64,000 nt of DNA from Dolichospermum sp. FACHB-1091 (GTDB lineage: Bacteria > Cyanobacteriota > Cyanobacteriia > Cyanobacteriales > Nostocaceae). The notes under the pieces are model-generated. The model had not been told where the DNA came from. It made no database searches and saw only the letters and a list, made by a program, of their open reading frames with translations. Location of the stretch: assembly GCF_014697585.1 (NCBI RefSeq), contig NZ_JACJSB010000002.1, positions 124,001-188,000 on the forward strand. The letters run 5' to 3'. Positions 47,259 to 56,491 of the stretch are shown piece after piece. Position 1 is the stretch's first letter. Each line of letters begins with the position of its first letter. Both the position numbers and the translations under genes were made by a program.

Positions 47259-47375
47259 TTTATTTCCTCTACTGACGCTTTCCCATTTAGATAGCGTTCA
47301 TATTATCTAATAGATTTTAACTTTGGTTAGTTTACTCTTTTAGGGGAATGTGGAAAAGTATCAAATGATTTCTAA

Positions 47376-47426
47376 TAGACATCTCCGACAAAAATAGTAG
47401 AGACGTTCCATGGAACGTCTCTACTA
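47376..47426. repeat. Palindromic repeat, P1 family, copy 2
   Basis: TAGTAGAGACGTTCCA and its exact complement make a 32-bp perfect palindrome (47395-47426), preceded by AGACATCTCCGAC. The whole arrangement matches the inverted copy at 26544-26625. Confidence 0.8.
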
Positions 47427-47435
47427 GGTTATTTA

Positions 47436-47586
47436 CAGCACTTCCCGATGTTATGAGGTACAAGAACCCCACCCCCAACCCCCTCCAATATCAAAAGTTT
47501 ATCCTTTTCTTCCCCCCGCTGCGGGGGGATTGAGGGGGGTGCGAGGAGGGGGCTTAGGATGTACCTCATAAGAGCGGAAACCCCTG
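47436..47586. repeat. 151-bp TA-flanked small element, family B, copy 3
   Basis: Same core as copies at 14861 and 41755. It starts with CAGCACTTCCCGATG and ends with GGAAACCCCTG, with TA on both sides (47434-47435; 47587-47588). It lies within 10 nt of the operon's last stop codon. Confidence 0.85.
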
Positions 47587-47593
47587 TATTTGG

Positions 47594-50140
47594 CTAAACT
47601 AATGGTAGCTGAATACTTTGTGCTAATAAACTCTGAAGACGTTGCAAGTGCGAACCAACTTGGTAAACTAAATCACCTTTGCCTATCAGATAAGCTGCTA
47701 CGGTTGATGTTCCACCTAAGATGATTTTTGAATCAGCTTCACTTTTAGTGCTGAGTGCGACCCTTCCAGGTAGGTTAGAACGGATAATTGGGGTGACAAT
47801 ACTCGCTTCTGGACGTTGGGTAGAAATAATTAGATGAATACCTGCGGCTCTTGCCATTGCGCCTAAACGTTTGATACTTTGTTCTAATATGGTGCGAACC
47901 TCTTTTTCTGCCATAAAATCAGCATATTCATCAAAAATACAAACAATGCGCGGTAAAATTTGGGAGGAACGTTGATTATAAACTGTTAAATCTGCACATT
48001 TAGCTTTTTCAAATTTTTGATAACGAGATTCCATTTCTGCAACTAGTTCTTCCATTAATTCTACAGCGCGATCGCTATCTTTGACAACTGGTGCATATAA
48101 CCATGACATTTGTTCAAATTCGGGAAATGTTACCCGCTTAGGATCAACTAAAGCAATTTTTAAATGTTGGGGAGAATGACGATAGATTAAACTGAGAAGA
48201 AGCGATCGCAAAAATTCACTTTTTCCGCTTCCTGTTGTTCCTCCCACCAAAAAATGACAGGTATTTGGATCTGATAAATCAGCCTCTAACAATTTACCAT
48301 CAATACTCACCCCAATGGCAATTTTTACGGGTGCTGTTGGGGGTAAAAATTGCTTTTGAATAAAATCTTCAAACTTAGCAATTTGTCTATCTTGACGCGG
48401 TAAATCAACACTAACATAACCAGCTTGAGGTGCAATTAAAGGCGGATAATTTAAGCCTAATTGTACTTGTAAATCAGCGGATAATTTGAGAATTGAATTT
48501 ACTTTTACACCCGAATTTGGTTTAAGTTTGACTCTGATAAATGCTGGACTTACCGCAGCACCATGATACTCAACACCAATACCAAAAGATTGCAAAGTAT
48601 TAACTAGATCTTCGCCTATTTTATCAGCATTAATAGATGGATCTGGCTTAGGAGGTTCTGTATCTGAATTTTGATCATGATTAGATTCAACATCAAAAAA
48701 AGTTTGACATTTTTGTTGTTGGGGACAAATTTCACATAAATGAGGTTGAGTTGTCGCCGGTGGTGGGTTAGGATTGGGAGATTCCCAACTTAACCAGTTT
48801 TGCATTTGTAATAGTTTATAGGGAATTAATTGATGAACCGTATTTTCTAACTGTTCCCAAGAATATTTGTACTCTTTAAATTCTGGTAAAACACAATAAA
48901 CAGCAGAATCAACAGGTGTTTTTTTCTGCTTCGATAACATATAACTATAGAGAGAAACTTGCGCTAATTGTGCTGCTGAATCTACAGGTTGATAGGTTTT
49001 AAATTCTACCATACAAAGACGTTTAAGTTCAAAATTAAAAACCAGACAATCAAACTCACCTCTAATTAATTGTTTTGTGCCATTAGGTAAATCAAAGTAA
49101 TATTCTAAATTGTGTTCTCCAGAAATAAAAGTATTTTGAATAACTGTTTCCGCACTGCAATAACGACGATTGATGATCAACAATTCAGTAAACTTTTTAA
49201 TTAATCCTTGTAAACCTTGCCAAACTTGTAATAATATAGGTGCTTTACTTCCGTCTTGTACAATTGTATTTTGTAAATAGGGAAAGAACTTAATTTGATA
49301 GAATAATTGTTGAATTTCCGATGTAATTTGATCTACATTTAATTCTGTTGTAGATGGATTAAATAAACTTTTAAATCTGGGTTCAATCAGCAGTAAATTA
49401 ATAAAATCATCTGCTAATTTATGAAAAACATTACCAACACCCCCAAGAGTATCTTTAGGAGAGAATATTGCTTTACAATTAAAATGGTGATTGAGATAAA
49501 ATAGTCGAGGACATTCAAAAGCTAATCTAACTTTAGTGGGAGTTAAAGAGGAATTTTCAGATTTGTGATCTACCATATTAAATACACGACTGATAACATC
49601 AGGATTGGATATTTCAAGCAAGCGATAATGAACAGCAGCGAGATAAACAGTATCCATAGCTGCATAGTTTAACTGTTTTTGAGTCAGGGGACGTTTTCCC
49701 CAATCACTTGTTCCTTCTTCTGCGTCTACATGAGAAAATTGACAGAGTTCAGCAGCTAGAGTTTTTAGTTTTAAGTTGGTAGTTTGTAAAACTTCTTTAG
49801 TGATTTTTCTCGCTATTTTTAAAGTACAAGTGACATTTTGTGCTAGTTCCTTCCCTAAATATTTTAAATCAAAACCAGCATTATGAAAAACTTTCTCAAT
49901 TTTGGAATTAACCATAATTTGGTTAATGAAATATACAGCCAAATCAGGCTTATCTAAAACATCAAAAATGTAAGCAGATTCACCAGTTAAATCTGTATAA
50001 TCAGCTAATACCTGAATTAGTGCTAATTTTGGTTTATCGGTATACCAATCAGCAATTTCCGTATCTATCCATAGGGTTTTATATAGGGACAGTTGGAAAA
50101 TTTGCTGGTAAATTTCAGAAGCTTCTGTCAGGTAGTGCAT
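47594..50140 (-). CDS. Triple fusion: RNase D-like exonuclease + Cas4-like Fe-S nuclease + FtsK motor
   Basis: The 848-residue protein (from ATG 50140) has three parts. Residues 1-~175 are a DEDDy exonuclease: D26 and E28 (WIDTEIADW), D91 (HNAGFDLKYL), and Y159/D163 (NYAAMD). Residues ~200-485 are a RecB/Cas4-type nuclease: H240, D364, E379-F-K381 (MVEFKT), plus the four cysteines C210, C469, C472 and C478 of the 4Fe-4S AddB/Cas4 class. Residues ~500-848 are an FtsK/SpoIIIE motor with the GVKVNSI-type beta domain, Walker A GTTGSGKS and Walker B FDEYADFM. No membrane domain. A TTG at 50191, overlapping the upstream gene, is an alternative start. Third gene of a minus-strand operon. Confidence 0.85.
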   Translation of the reverse strand: MHYLTEASEIYQQIFQLSLYKTLWIDTEIADWYTDKPKLALIQVLADYTDLTGESAYIFDVLDKPDLAVYFINQIMVNSKIEKVFHNAGFDLKYLGKELAQNVTCTLKIARKITKEVLQTTNLKLKTLAAELCQFSHVDAEEGTSDWGKRPLTQKQLNYAAMDTVYLAAVHYRLLEISNPDVISRVFNMVDHKSENSSLTPTKVRLAFECPRLFYLNHHFNCKAIFSPKDTLGGVGNVFHKLADDFINLLLIEPRFKSLFNPSTTELNVDQITSEIQQLFYQIKFFPYLQNTIVQDGSKAPILLQVWQGLQGLIKKFTELLIINRRYCSAETVIQNTFISGEHNLEYYFDLPNGTKQLIRGEFDCLVFNFELKRLCMVEFKTYQPVDSAAQLAQVSLYSYMLSKQKKTPVDSAVYCVLPEFKEYKYSWEQLENTVHQLIPYKLLQMQNWLSWESPNPNPPPATTQPHLCEICPQQQKCQTFFDVESNHDQNSDTEPPKPDPSINADKIGEDLVNTLQSFGIGVEYHGAAVSPAFIRVKLKPNSGVKVNSILKLSADLQVQLGLNYPPLIAPQAGYVSVDLPRQDRQIAKFEDFIQKQFLPPTAPVKIAIGVSIDGKLLEADLSDPNTCHFLVGGTTGSGKSEFLRSLLLSLIYRHSPQHLKIALVDPKRVTFPEFEQMSWLYAPVVKDSDRAVELMEELVAEMESRYQKFEKAKCADLTVYNQRSSQILPRIVCIFDEYADFMAEKEVRTILEQSIKRLGAMARAAGIHLIISTQRPEASIVTPIIRSNLPGRVALSTKSEADSKIILGGTSTVAAYLIGKGDLVYQVGSHLQRLQSLLAQSIQLPLV

Positions 50141-50169
50141 TGGCTGATATAAAAAATGTGCTGGATAGA

Positions 50170-52221
50170 TTACTTGTGAGGAACTAAACAAATTAATTGA
50201 GCTTCTGGCTTGGCTTTGGGGTCAAGAATTTGAATTTTATTTTCCTCACATAGTTGTTGAATCAATACATTAATTTGATCTTCGTTAACTGTAGGAAAGT
50301 TGCTAATAGCATTGTCAATTAAAGTTGGTTTTCCTAAAAAATGTTGAGTTTTAACTAGATCGAATAAGTAATCTTTACATTCTGTTAATTCTATTACTTT
50401 TGGTGGCGGTGTGATTATTATAGGTTTAATCTTTTTAAAGATTCCCAAATCTTGTAATAGAGAACAACCTTCTAAGATTTTAGACTCACGAATTAGTTCT
50501 TGTAAACTCTTGAAGTTGAGGTTTTTACTTCCTATTACCAAGTCTCCCTCACGAGCATCTTTTACTAAGTTGTGATATGTAACCAAGTAATGAACAGAAT
50601 TAATATGTGGGGTGATGTGACGATGGGGAGAACCTGTAAAAAACTTTGTATAGCTTTGATAGCCTTTGTTCTTGGTATTACCTAATACTTCTGCACGAAT
50701 GAGGTATAGGGTTAAGGTTGAATCTTCTTTAGCTGCTTTTTTGCACGCTTCCATAACATGAAAAAAAGTAGTCATACTACCATCTTCTGTCCAGACAACT
50801 CCTAAAAGTCTAGATTTATCTGACAATTTATATTCTAGTGAATAACTAGCATATTTTGTACCTGTAAACAGTGGATATTTAACTCCCTCTACGTGCAAAG
50901 TTTCTAAAACATCTTGCAGCATCTTAATTAAATCCGGTGCAGAAAAATGGCGAATTTTAGTAATTTGGTGCTGAACTTTATTAAATTCATTGAGCCATTT
51001 CAATTTAAAAGCTGCAAGTAATTCTGAAGGGTCATCTTTTTTTACACTTAAGTCAGGTTTAAACTCACCTTTACTACCACCAACCAACCATTCCTTATAT
51101 TGTTGAATTACATCTTTCCCAAATATTATTATCTCTCTAGGTTTAGTTTTTCCTCCTGGAAATTCTTCCTCTAGATATTGGCGAGTTAAAGGGTAAATAG
51201 GAGATGATGGTTGAGAATGTGCTTGAAGGTGTAGAGAATAAAGACGAGATGATAAAAGTGATTCAGCTTGGGTCAAACTAATACTTTTTAAATAAATTCT
51301 TTCATCAATACGATCTTTGTGACTTTGATCAATTCGAGATTTATTTTGTTCCCAAGTATTAGTTCCTATGCTGATAATGATCAGAAAGTTACCATTTTCG
51401 CCACTAATTATAGTATTGACGTTGAATAACGCTTGTAAATTTTGTCTTCCGTCAGGTAAAAGAGCAATACTTTCTAATTGGTCGAAACACAGGACAATTG
51501 GTTGAGTATCACCAGCAATTCTGCTAAAATTTCTTAGATTTTCTCTTGCAGCTTCTTCTGTATCAATTGATTTTTTAATCCCTAAAGTTTTTAGAGAATC
51601 TTCACTTAAGTCATCACCTCGTAACCACTCGCAAGCTAATGGATAGAGTTCCGTATCAGTCAAATCATGCAGGACACCAAAAAAAACATCCGCATTGTAG
51701 ATAGAGATACCTGCTTTTTTGTAGATATCCCTGAGTTTATTAATAAATTTTCCCCGCTCATTTCGCAGCAAATCAAGTACATCATCTTTGAAAATACTGT
51801 CTTTAACACTGCGTTCCTTGATAGAGGTTAATACATTTTCTACCCAAAGTAATAATTGAGAATCTTTTTGTCCCTCTGGAACTTGTACCAAACTATCAAC
51901 CGTATATCGCAAAATATGCCGCCAAATTCTATCAGTTTCAGTAAATGGCGGAATATAGACAAAAAATGCCTTATGATTGAATTTCTTTTTGAGTCTACCC
52001 AATAAATAAGTCTTGCCACAACCAGCATCACCATCAAGTATTATAGTGCGTGTATTATGATCTTGAACAACTTGATCAAGTGTTGTTTCAATTTTAGTGA
52101 TCGCTTCTTGATGGATAGAATCAACCGTAGGTTCTGGTTGTTGTTTATGCCAAAAGTTGACTGACCTAATATTACCAAAGGGGTTAATACTCCTGAGAAT
52201 AATCTCATCAATAGATGTCAT
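50170..52221 (-). CDS. AAA+ ATPase (Orc1/Cdc6-like) with C-terminal winged helix
   Basis: The 683-residue protein has Walker A GDAGCGKT at 64-71 and the Walker B-like VLCFDQLES near 238-247, the DQ/E-style signature shared by Orc1/Cdc6, TniB-like and BrxC-type AAA+ proteins. A middle domain (~390-600) contains YLIRAEVLGNTKN and HYLVTYHNLVKDA. The end (~630-683) looks like a winged helix (VNEDQINVLIQQLCEENKIQ). It could load or regulate the adjacent FtsK-nuclease. Second gene of the operon; its ATG lies 11 nt after the first gene's stop. Confidence 0.75.
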   Translation of the reverse strand: MTSIDEIILRSINPFGNIRSVNFWHKQQPEPTVDSIHQEAITKIETTLDQVVQDHNTRTIILDGDAGCGKTYLLGRLKKKFNHKAFFVYIPPFTETDRIWRHILRYTVDSLVQVPEGQKDSQLLLWVENVLTSIKERSVKDSIFKDDVLDLLRNERGKFINKLRDIYKKAGISIYNADVFFGVLHDLTDTELYPLACEWLRGDDLSEDSLKTLGIKKSIDTEEAARENLRNFSRIAGDTQPIVLCFDQLESIALLPDGRQNLQALFNVNTIISGENGNFLIIISIGTNTWEQNKSRIDQSHKDRIDERIYLKSISLTQAESLLSSRLYSLHLQAHSQPSSPIYPLTRQYLEEEFPGGKTKPREIIIFGKDVIQQYKEWLVGGSKGEFKPDLSVKKDDPSELLAAFKLKWLNEFNKVQHQITKIRHFSAPDLIKMLQDVLETLHVEGVKYPLFTGTKYASYSLEYKLSDKSRLLGVVWTEDGSMTTFFHVMEACKKAAKEDSTLTLYLIRAEVLGNTKNKGYQSYTKFFTGSPHRHITPHINSVHYLVTYHNLVKDAREGDLVIGSKNLNFKSLQELIRESKILEGCSLLQDLGIFKKIKPIIITPPPKVIELTECKDYLFDLVKTQHFLGKPTLIDNAISNFPTVNEDQINVLIQQLCEENKIQILDPKAKPEAQLICLVPHK

Positions 52222-52232
52222 AAGCTTGCTCT

Positions 52233-53108
52233 TTAATTCTCTGTAAGTTGAATGAAAAATAATGGACTTCCTGAACGCTGGCTAATTCCGGCGTTAACTT
52301 GATCTGGGGTATATACTTCAGCGTGAATAAGCCCTCGCAGTTCAATTTGATCAGTCTTTTGCAACCTATACAACGCCTGATCTAAATCATCTCGTAATAA
52401 AGGTGGTTGTAATTTTTGTCGTAAATGGAAAATTGGTAAATAATTCTCTGTCCCCAATTCCCGATCTAATTTCTTGATAGTCTCTAAAATTTCTTCATCA
52501 CTAATATTGCTATTAATATCAGAATATGATTCCACATTATCAGAATTATCAGAAACTAAAGTAGAAACTTTTTCTGACTTAACTCGCAAATTCTTCCGTA
52601 AAAACTGCACATAATTACCCAGCAAATCTAAACTAATAACAGGCTTATTACCTTTATTGGGAACATATTCATCCCGCAAAAACTCAATTCCTCTTTCTGT
52701 TAACCAAACTTCAGCCTTAGCCCTTTTCATCTTAATTTCAGCAGTAATCAAACCCCGTTCACTCAAGGTTTTTAAGATTACATCTCTTTCATCAGATTTT
52801 AGTCCTGAAACTTTGATTTCACTGGGGGCTATTTTTCCAGAACTTTTACTTATCTTCTCCAGTACCTTGAGTTCTTGATTATCAATAGGTAACTGTGTAG
52901 AGTCAAGTTTCAATAGTGCTTGACCAGCAGGTAAAATCTTCACCGTAGCAACTTCACGGGAATAGTCCACATATTCCAATTCTCCCAAATCTCGACAAAT
53001 TTTGTTTTTTTCACTTTTAAAACCATCAAGAATGTTAGAACTCAAGCCAGTACGATAATTAGCACATCCTAACAGCATTAATAGAAACTTTAACTGATTT
53101 GTATCCAT
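52233..53108 (-). CDS. Tandem winged-helix protein, first gene of the FtsK-nuclease operon
   Basis: The 291-residue protein (ATG 53108, MDTNQLKFLLMLLGCANYRTG) has no recognised family. It contains at least two winged-helix-like segments: ~70-150 (LKVLEKISKSSGKIAPSEI ... LTERGIEFL) and ~210-270 (DEEILETIKKLDRELG ... LPIFHLRQKL). A DNA-binding adaptor or regulator for the downstream AAA+ and FtsK proteins is likely. A TTG at 53153 in frame would add 15 residues without clear support. Confidence 0.6.
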   Translation of the reverse strand: MDTNQLKFLLMLLGCANYRTGLSSNILDGFKSEKNKICRDLGELEYVDYSREVATVKILPAGQALLKLDSTQLPIDNQELKVLEKISKSSGKIAPSEIKVSGLKSDERDVILKTLSERGLITAEIKMKRAKAEVWLTERGIEFLRDEYVPNKGNKPVISLDLLGNYVQFLRKNLRVKSEKVSTLVSDNSDNVESYSDINSNISDEEILETIKKLDRELGTENYLPIFHLRQKLQPPLLRDDLDQALYRLQKTDQIELRGLIHAEVYTPDQVNAGISQRSGSPLFFIQLTEN

Positions 53109-53447
53109 GCGGGTAATCTTGCTGTATTTGACACCTCTCCCATAGTAACTCAATGTGTATGATTTTCATAGGTTATATGTTGCAAATTTTTATTACTTCC
53201 TGAAGAGAAGTCTACCTTCGCAACTAACGCGCAATCTCCCAAACTCCTGTTTTCTCGTTTCCTCTGTATCCTCAAGTCCTTAGCTGCGATCTTATTTATA
53301 CGTAGGTATGAGGATGAAAAAATATATTTTTCTAAAAATATTTTATACAGATAGTAAATAATTTCCACCAAAAAGCGAGATTTATATGTATCATCTTTTA
53401 GATAACCAGATCATCCAGAAATATTACCCCATATACCAGGTAAAATC
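53109..53447. other. Promoter region of the FtsK-nuclease operon
   Basis: An AT-rich stretch with a TATAAAATATTTTT-type run on the minus strand near 53330-53350. No convincing -35/-10 pair was fixed. No gene seen on this side. Confidence 0.4.
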
Positions 53448-53651
53448 ATGAATAATTACAGCCATTGTCCGCGCAATTATCTACTGCAAAAACCAGTAAA
53501 TAAAGATCAAATCAAACAAAAAGAATTATGTGATTTTTGTTGGAATGAATATTGTTTTTGTTGGTCAGAATACTGTTTAAATGAATGGTACGAACTGCAA
53601 ATAAAACATGACAATTTAAAAAATAGACATCATACCAAAGACAGGAACTAA
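53448..53651 (+). CDS. Possible small Cys/Trp-rich protein
   Basis: The 67-residue product (MNNYSHCPRNYLLQKPVNKD ... ELCDFCWNEYCFCWSEYC) has paired cysteines spaced for metal binding (CDFC, CFC). CAGGTAAAATC precedes the ATG. It may be a real small zinc-binding protein, but it is short and near a repeat. Confidence 0.35.
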   Translation: MNNYSHCPRNYLLQKPVNKDQIKQKELCDFCWNEYCFCWSEYCLNEWYELQIKHDNLKNRHHTKDRN

Positions 53652-53658
53652 AATAGAC

Positions 53659-53750
53659 AGGACTTACGCAAAATATTCCTCAAACCCTCATTTCTCTGTG
53701 TTCTCTGTGCCTGGAGTGGTTAGTTATTCCGTGACCCCTGCGTAATTCCT
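53659..53750. repeat. 92-bp small TIR element, family A, copy 3 (inverted)
   Basis: AGGACTTACGCA (53659-53670) and TGCGTAATTCCT (53739-53750), with one mismatch between the ends. The interior is the inverse of copy 2 at 46256-46346 (TGAGGGTTTGAGG; GTCACGGAATAA). It lies 53 nt from tRNA-Thr. Confidence 0.85.
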
Positions 53751-53802
53751 AAAAAAATGCGATCGCTACCCTCACGAATGTGCGAATGTATATATTACTA
53801 AA

Positions 53803-53874
<72 letters not shown>

Positions 53875-53907
53875 GTACACAGTCAAACATCATAACATAA
53901 TTTATTG

Positions 53908-54171
53908 ATGATAGAACCAAATTCTCCAAATAATCTCAAACCTCAACAATATGAGCGTTTAAAAGCCGAAGTAGCCGCACCCTACCGGGGGTTAAGGCAA
54001 TTTATCTATATCAGCGTGGGCGCTTCGGGTTTTATTGGTGCATTTGTTTTCTTTTTCCAACTCCTAGCCGGGCGCGATATTGAACAAGCCCTGCCAAATT
54101 TCGCAATCCAGCTAGGAGTAATTGGGTTAATGGTGTTTTTCTGGAAATGGGAAAATAAAAGGCGTAAATGA
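53908..54171 (+). CDS. DUF3493 family membrane protein
   Basis: The 87-residue protein has two helices (FIYISVGASGFIGAFVFFFQ and FAIQLGVIGLMVFFWKW) and the family start PQQYERLKAEVAAPYRGLR. DUF3493 occurs in cyanobacteria and plant plastids, where a homologue (LPA3) aids photosystem II accumulation. A TTG at 53905 is adjacent; ATG 53908 is preferred. Confidence 0.85.
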   Translation: MIEPNSPNNLKPQQYERLKAEVAAPYRGLRQFIYISVGASGFIGAFVFFFQLLAGRDIEQALPNFAIQLGVIGLMVFFWKWENKRRK

Positions 54172-54223
54172 CAGACAAGAGGCAGAAGACAAAATAATAT
54201 TTCTCCTCTGCACCTCTCCTTAA

Positions 54224-55873
54224 CTACTTAGTAGTTACAATATACTGAGAAGCAATAGGTTGAACACGACCAGCATTAACCAAGGCTTGATAGACAAAGG
54301 CCGCAATTTCGGCTCTAGTTGCTTGACGCTTAGGGGCAAGCTCTTTCACGTTTGGATAGTTAATGACTAATTGCCGTGAAGTTGCTGCGGCCACAGGACC
54401 TGCTGCATAACTGGGAATTTGACTAGCATCAGTGTAGAATTTGATTGCATTCTGATTACTGGCAGTTAAACCCAAACCATTTGCTAAAGCCACTATTGCC
54501 TGGACTCTTTGAATTTGTTGTTCTGGTTTAAAGGTTAGGTCAGGATAGCCGGTCAGGAATGGACTACTAGAAGCGGCTTGAATAGCACCATAACCCCAAT
54601 AATTACTTTTTACATCTTTAAAGGTAATGGCATTGCGTGTAGCTGAGGGTTTAAAGGCTTTGTTGATAATGGCAGCGAATTGGGCGCGAGTGACGGGTTC
54701 ATTGGGTTTAAAATTGCCATCTGGAAAACCAGCGATAATACCTTGAGAAGCTAAAGCTTCGATGTAAGCTTTTGCCCAATAACCTGTTTGCACATCTTTA
54801 AACGCCACTTTACCAGTATTTCCGGTATTGTTATTGTTATCGGGAGGTGTAGTCACCGTAGCAGCAATAAAATCAACAGAACCGGATATCTTCTTCTGGT
54901 TAATATCGTTACCAATGGCCGTAATCTTGCCTTTAGTGGAATTGTTCAGATCATAACGAGCGTTATCACGGATGAGATTACCACCAGGATTGCTGCTAGT
55001 ACCGAGGTCAGGGGAGGCATTAATGGTAGCGACTATACCATCCTGTATATTATTGCGAATTGCGTTTTTACGGAGTATAGGTTTTGCCGTTTCCGAAATA
55101 TACAAACCACTCTTATTTTGAGTAATGTTGTTAGCCTCTAACAGGGGTGTGGAACTACCGCCAATTGCTACACCGAAACCAGTATCCTGAAATAAGTTAC
55201 CACGAATCGAACCTTGTGCTGATTTAGTTACGGAAATGCCCTGACCCCCGTTTTTCAGAAAGATATTACTTTCAATTTGGGGATTAGCATTACCAGTAAG
55301 ATAAATCCCATCTCTATTGCTGTTAGTAAAGGTACTGTTTTTGATAACAGGGTTACTTGATTCTACCCATACAGCACTTCCCCGTGAATTGGGATTGGTA
55401 AAAGTTAACCCTCTAATGATAGTATTATCGTTAGCTAACAGTGTAATATCCTGTTTAGCCCAAGTGCGACTGGTGTAAAAACCACCACCATTGATTAAGA
55501 TACCTTGACCTTTGTTAGTTTCATTACCTTGAAGTGTCACGCCTGAGTTGAGGACAAGGGGAAATGTTTCCCCAGTATCTTTACTATAAGTACCGGGGGC
55601 AACTTGAACTACTGTTCCGGGTTGAGCCTTGGACAGAGCAAAGGTAATTGTTTTATAAGGCGCTGCTGCGGTTCCAGCGCCAGCGATATCTTGTCCTGTA
55701 GCTGAGTTAACGTAAATGACGGTGGCTGTAGCCGGGGCTTGGGCTGTTAAAATTGGGTTAGGACTAGCCTTAACTTGATTAGATACCAGAGTAGAATTAC
55801 CAGCAATTAATAACAAAGCTGTAAGGCTGGCTTGCAAGGATAAACTAGGAATGTGGAAACCCTGATTTTTCAT
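54224..55873 (-). CDS. Surface protein: parallel beta-helix plus three SLH domains
   Basis: The product has 549 residues from ATG 55873. The signal peptide is MKNQGFHIPSLSLQASLTAL..., with predicted cleavage near VKA. A DUF1565/right-handed beta-helix region covers ~60-330 (YVNSATGQDIAGAGTAAAPY; repeated NxF and GI.V turns). After a linker come three SLH domains: FKDVQTGYWAKAYIEALASQ, FKDVKSNYWGYGAIQAASSS, and a third diverged one near YPNVKELAPKRQATRAEI. SLH domains anchor to the cell wall or its polymers. The frame extends upstream to 55978 but that part lacks a signal peptide context. Confidence 0.88.
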   Translation of the reverse strand: MKNQGFHIPSLSLQASLTALLLIAGNSTLVSNQVKASPNPILTAQAPATATVIYVNSATGQDIAGAGTAAAPYKTITFALSKAQPGTVVQVAPGTYSKDTGETFPLVLNSGVTLQGNETNKGQGILINGGGFYTSRTWAKQDITLLANDNTIIRGLTFTNPNSRGSAVWVESSNPVIKNSTFTNSNRDGIYLTGNANPQIESNIFLKNGGQGISVTKSAQGSIRGNLFQDTGFGVAIGGSSTPLLEANNITQNKSGLYISETAKPILRKNAIRNNIQDGIVATINASPDLGTSSNPGGNLIRDNARYDLNNSTKGKITAIGNDINQKKISGSVDFIAATVTTPPDNNNNTGNTGKVAFKDVQTGYWAKAYIEALASQGIIAGFPDGNFKPNEPVTRAQFAAIINKAFKPSATRNAITFKDVKSNYWGYGAIQAASSSPFLTGYPDLTFKPEQQIQRVQAIVALANGLGLTASNQNAIKFYTDASQIPSYAAGPVAAATSRQLVINYPNVKELAPKRQATRAEIAAFVYQALVNAGRVQPIASQYIVTTK

Positions 55874-56242
55874 TTTCTTACTGAATTGTGTGTTTAATAA
55901 TGGTACTTTCACAAGAGTCTCAGGTGACAGATTGAATTCTGTAACAACATAAGACAAACTATACCCGATGATTGGCAATTTTTTAGCTAGAATTATAATT
56001 AAAAAAAATCACGGAACTTAACGCTCCCGTATGCTTCAGTGGTTATTGCCCCCCATTGTTGCATTTTTGGGTAGTTTTTCAGCCAGAAAATCAAAATTTT
56101 TTGGGGGTAAAAATTTTCGGTTTCTGCTGTTTTTGACTCTTATCTGCTCTTTCTTGTTCCCGGATATACATAAAAATTGAGGATAAGAAATCTTATCCTC
56201 AAGTCTCCTGCTAAAAACAGGTGGTAAGTATTGGCCAAATGA

Positions 56243-56491
56243 TTAATAAGCTAAAGTGTCTAAAGTCTCTCGTAAATACATTTGCACTTGTTGATCTAGG
56301 CGTAAACTTTGTAATTGAGCATTACATTCTAGTTGCCACCGTTTAAAACCGGAACTAGCAGATATAACATATTTTAGTTCCTGCCAGAGTAGTTTGTTAG
56401 TAGATAATTGGATATCTCTAGGCTCACTACTGCTATAGCCTTTGCTGTCCTGTTGATGCGCGTAATCGCTAGAAGTTGGAAATTGAGTCAT
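56243..56491 (-). CDS. Small conserved hypothetical protein
   Basis: The 82-residue protein opens MTQFPTSSDYAHQQDSKGYS with a polar start and a helical end (FKRWQLECNAQLQSLRLDQQVQMYLRETL). It is alone between the SLH gene and infB. I do not recognise a family. Moderate confidence because codon use looks normal and the frame is clean. Confidence 0.5.
   Translation of the reverse strand: MTQFPTSSDYAHQQDSKGYSSSEPRDIQLSTNKLLWQELKYVISASSGFKRWQLECNAQLQSLRLDQQVQMYLRETLDTLAY

Noticed and set aside
47594-50191. The FtsK fusion as an assembly error joining several genes
   Set aside because: The frame is continuous over 848 codons, all three active sites are intact, and the domain borders show no repeats or shared sequence.
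53150-53371. Minus-strand 73-codon frame upstream of the winged-helix gene
   Set aside because: It lies in the AT-rich promoter region, is isoleucine-rich and lacks a recognisable family.
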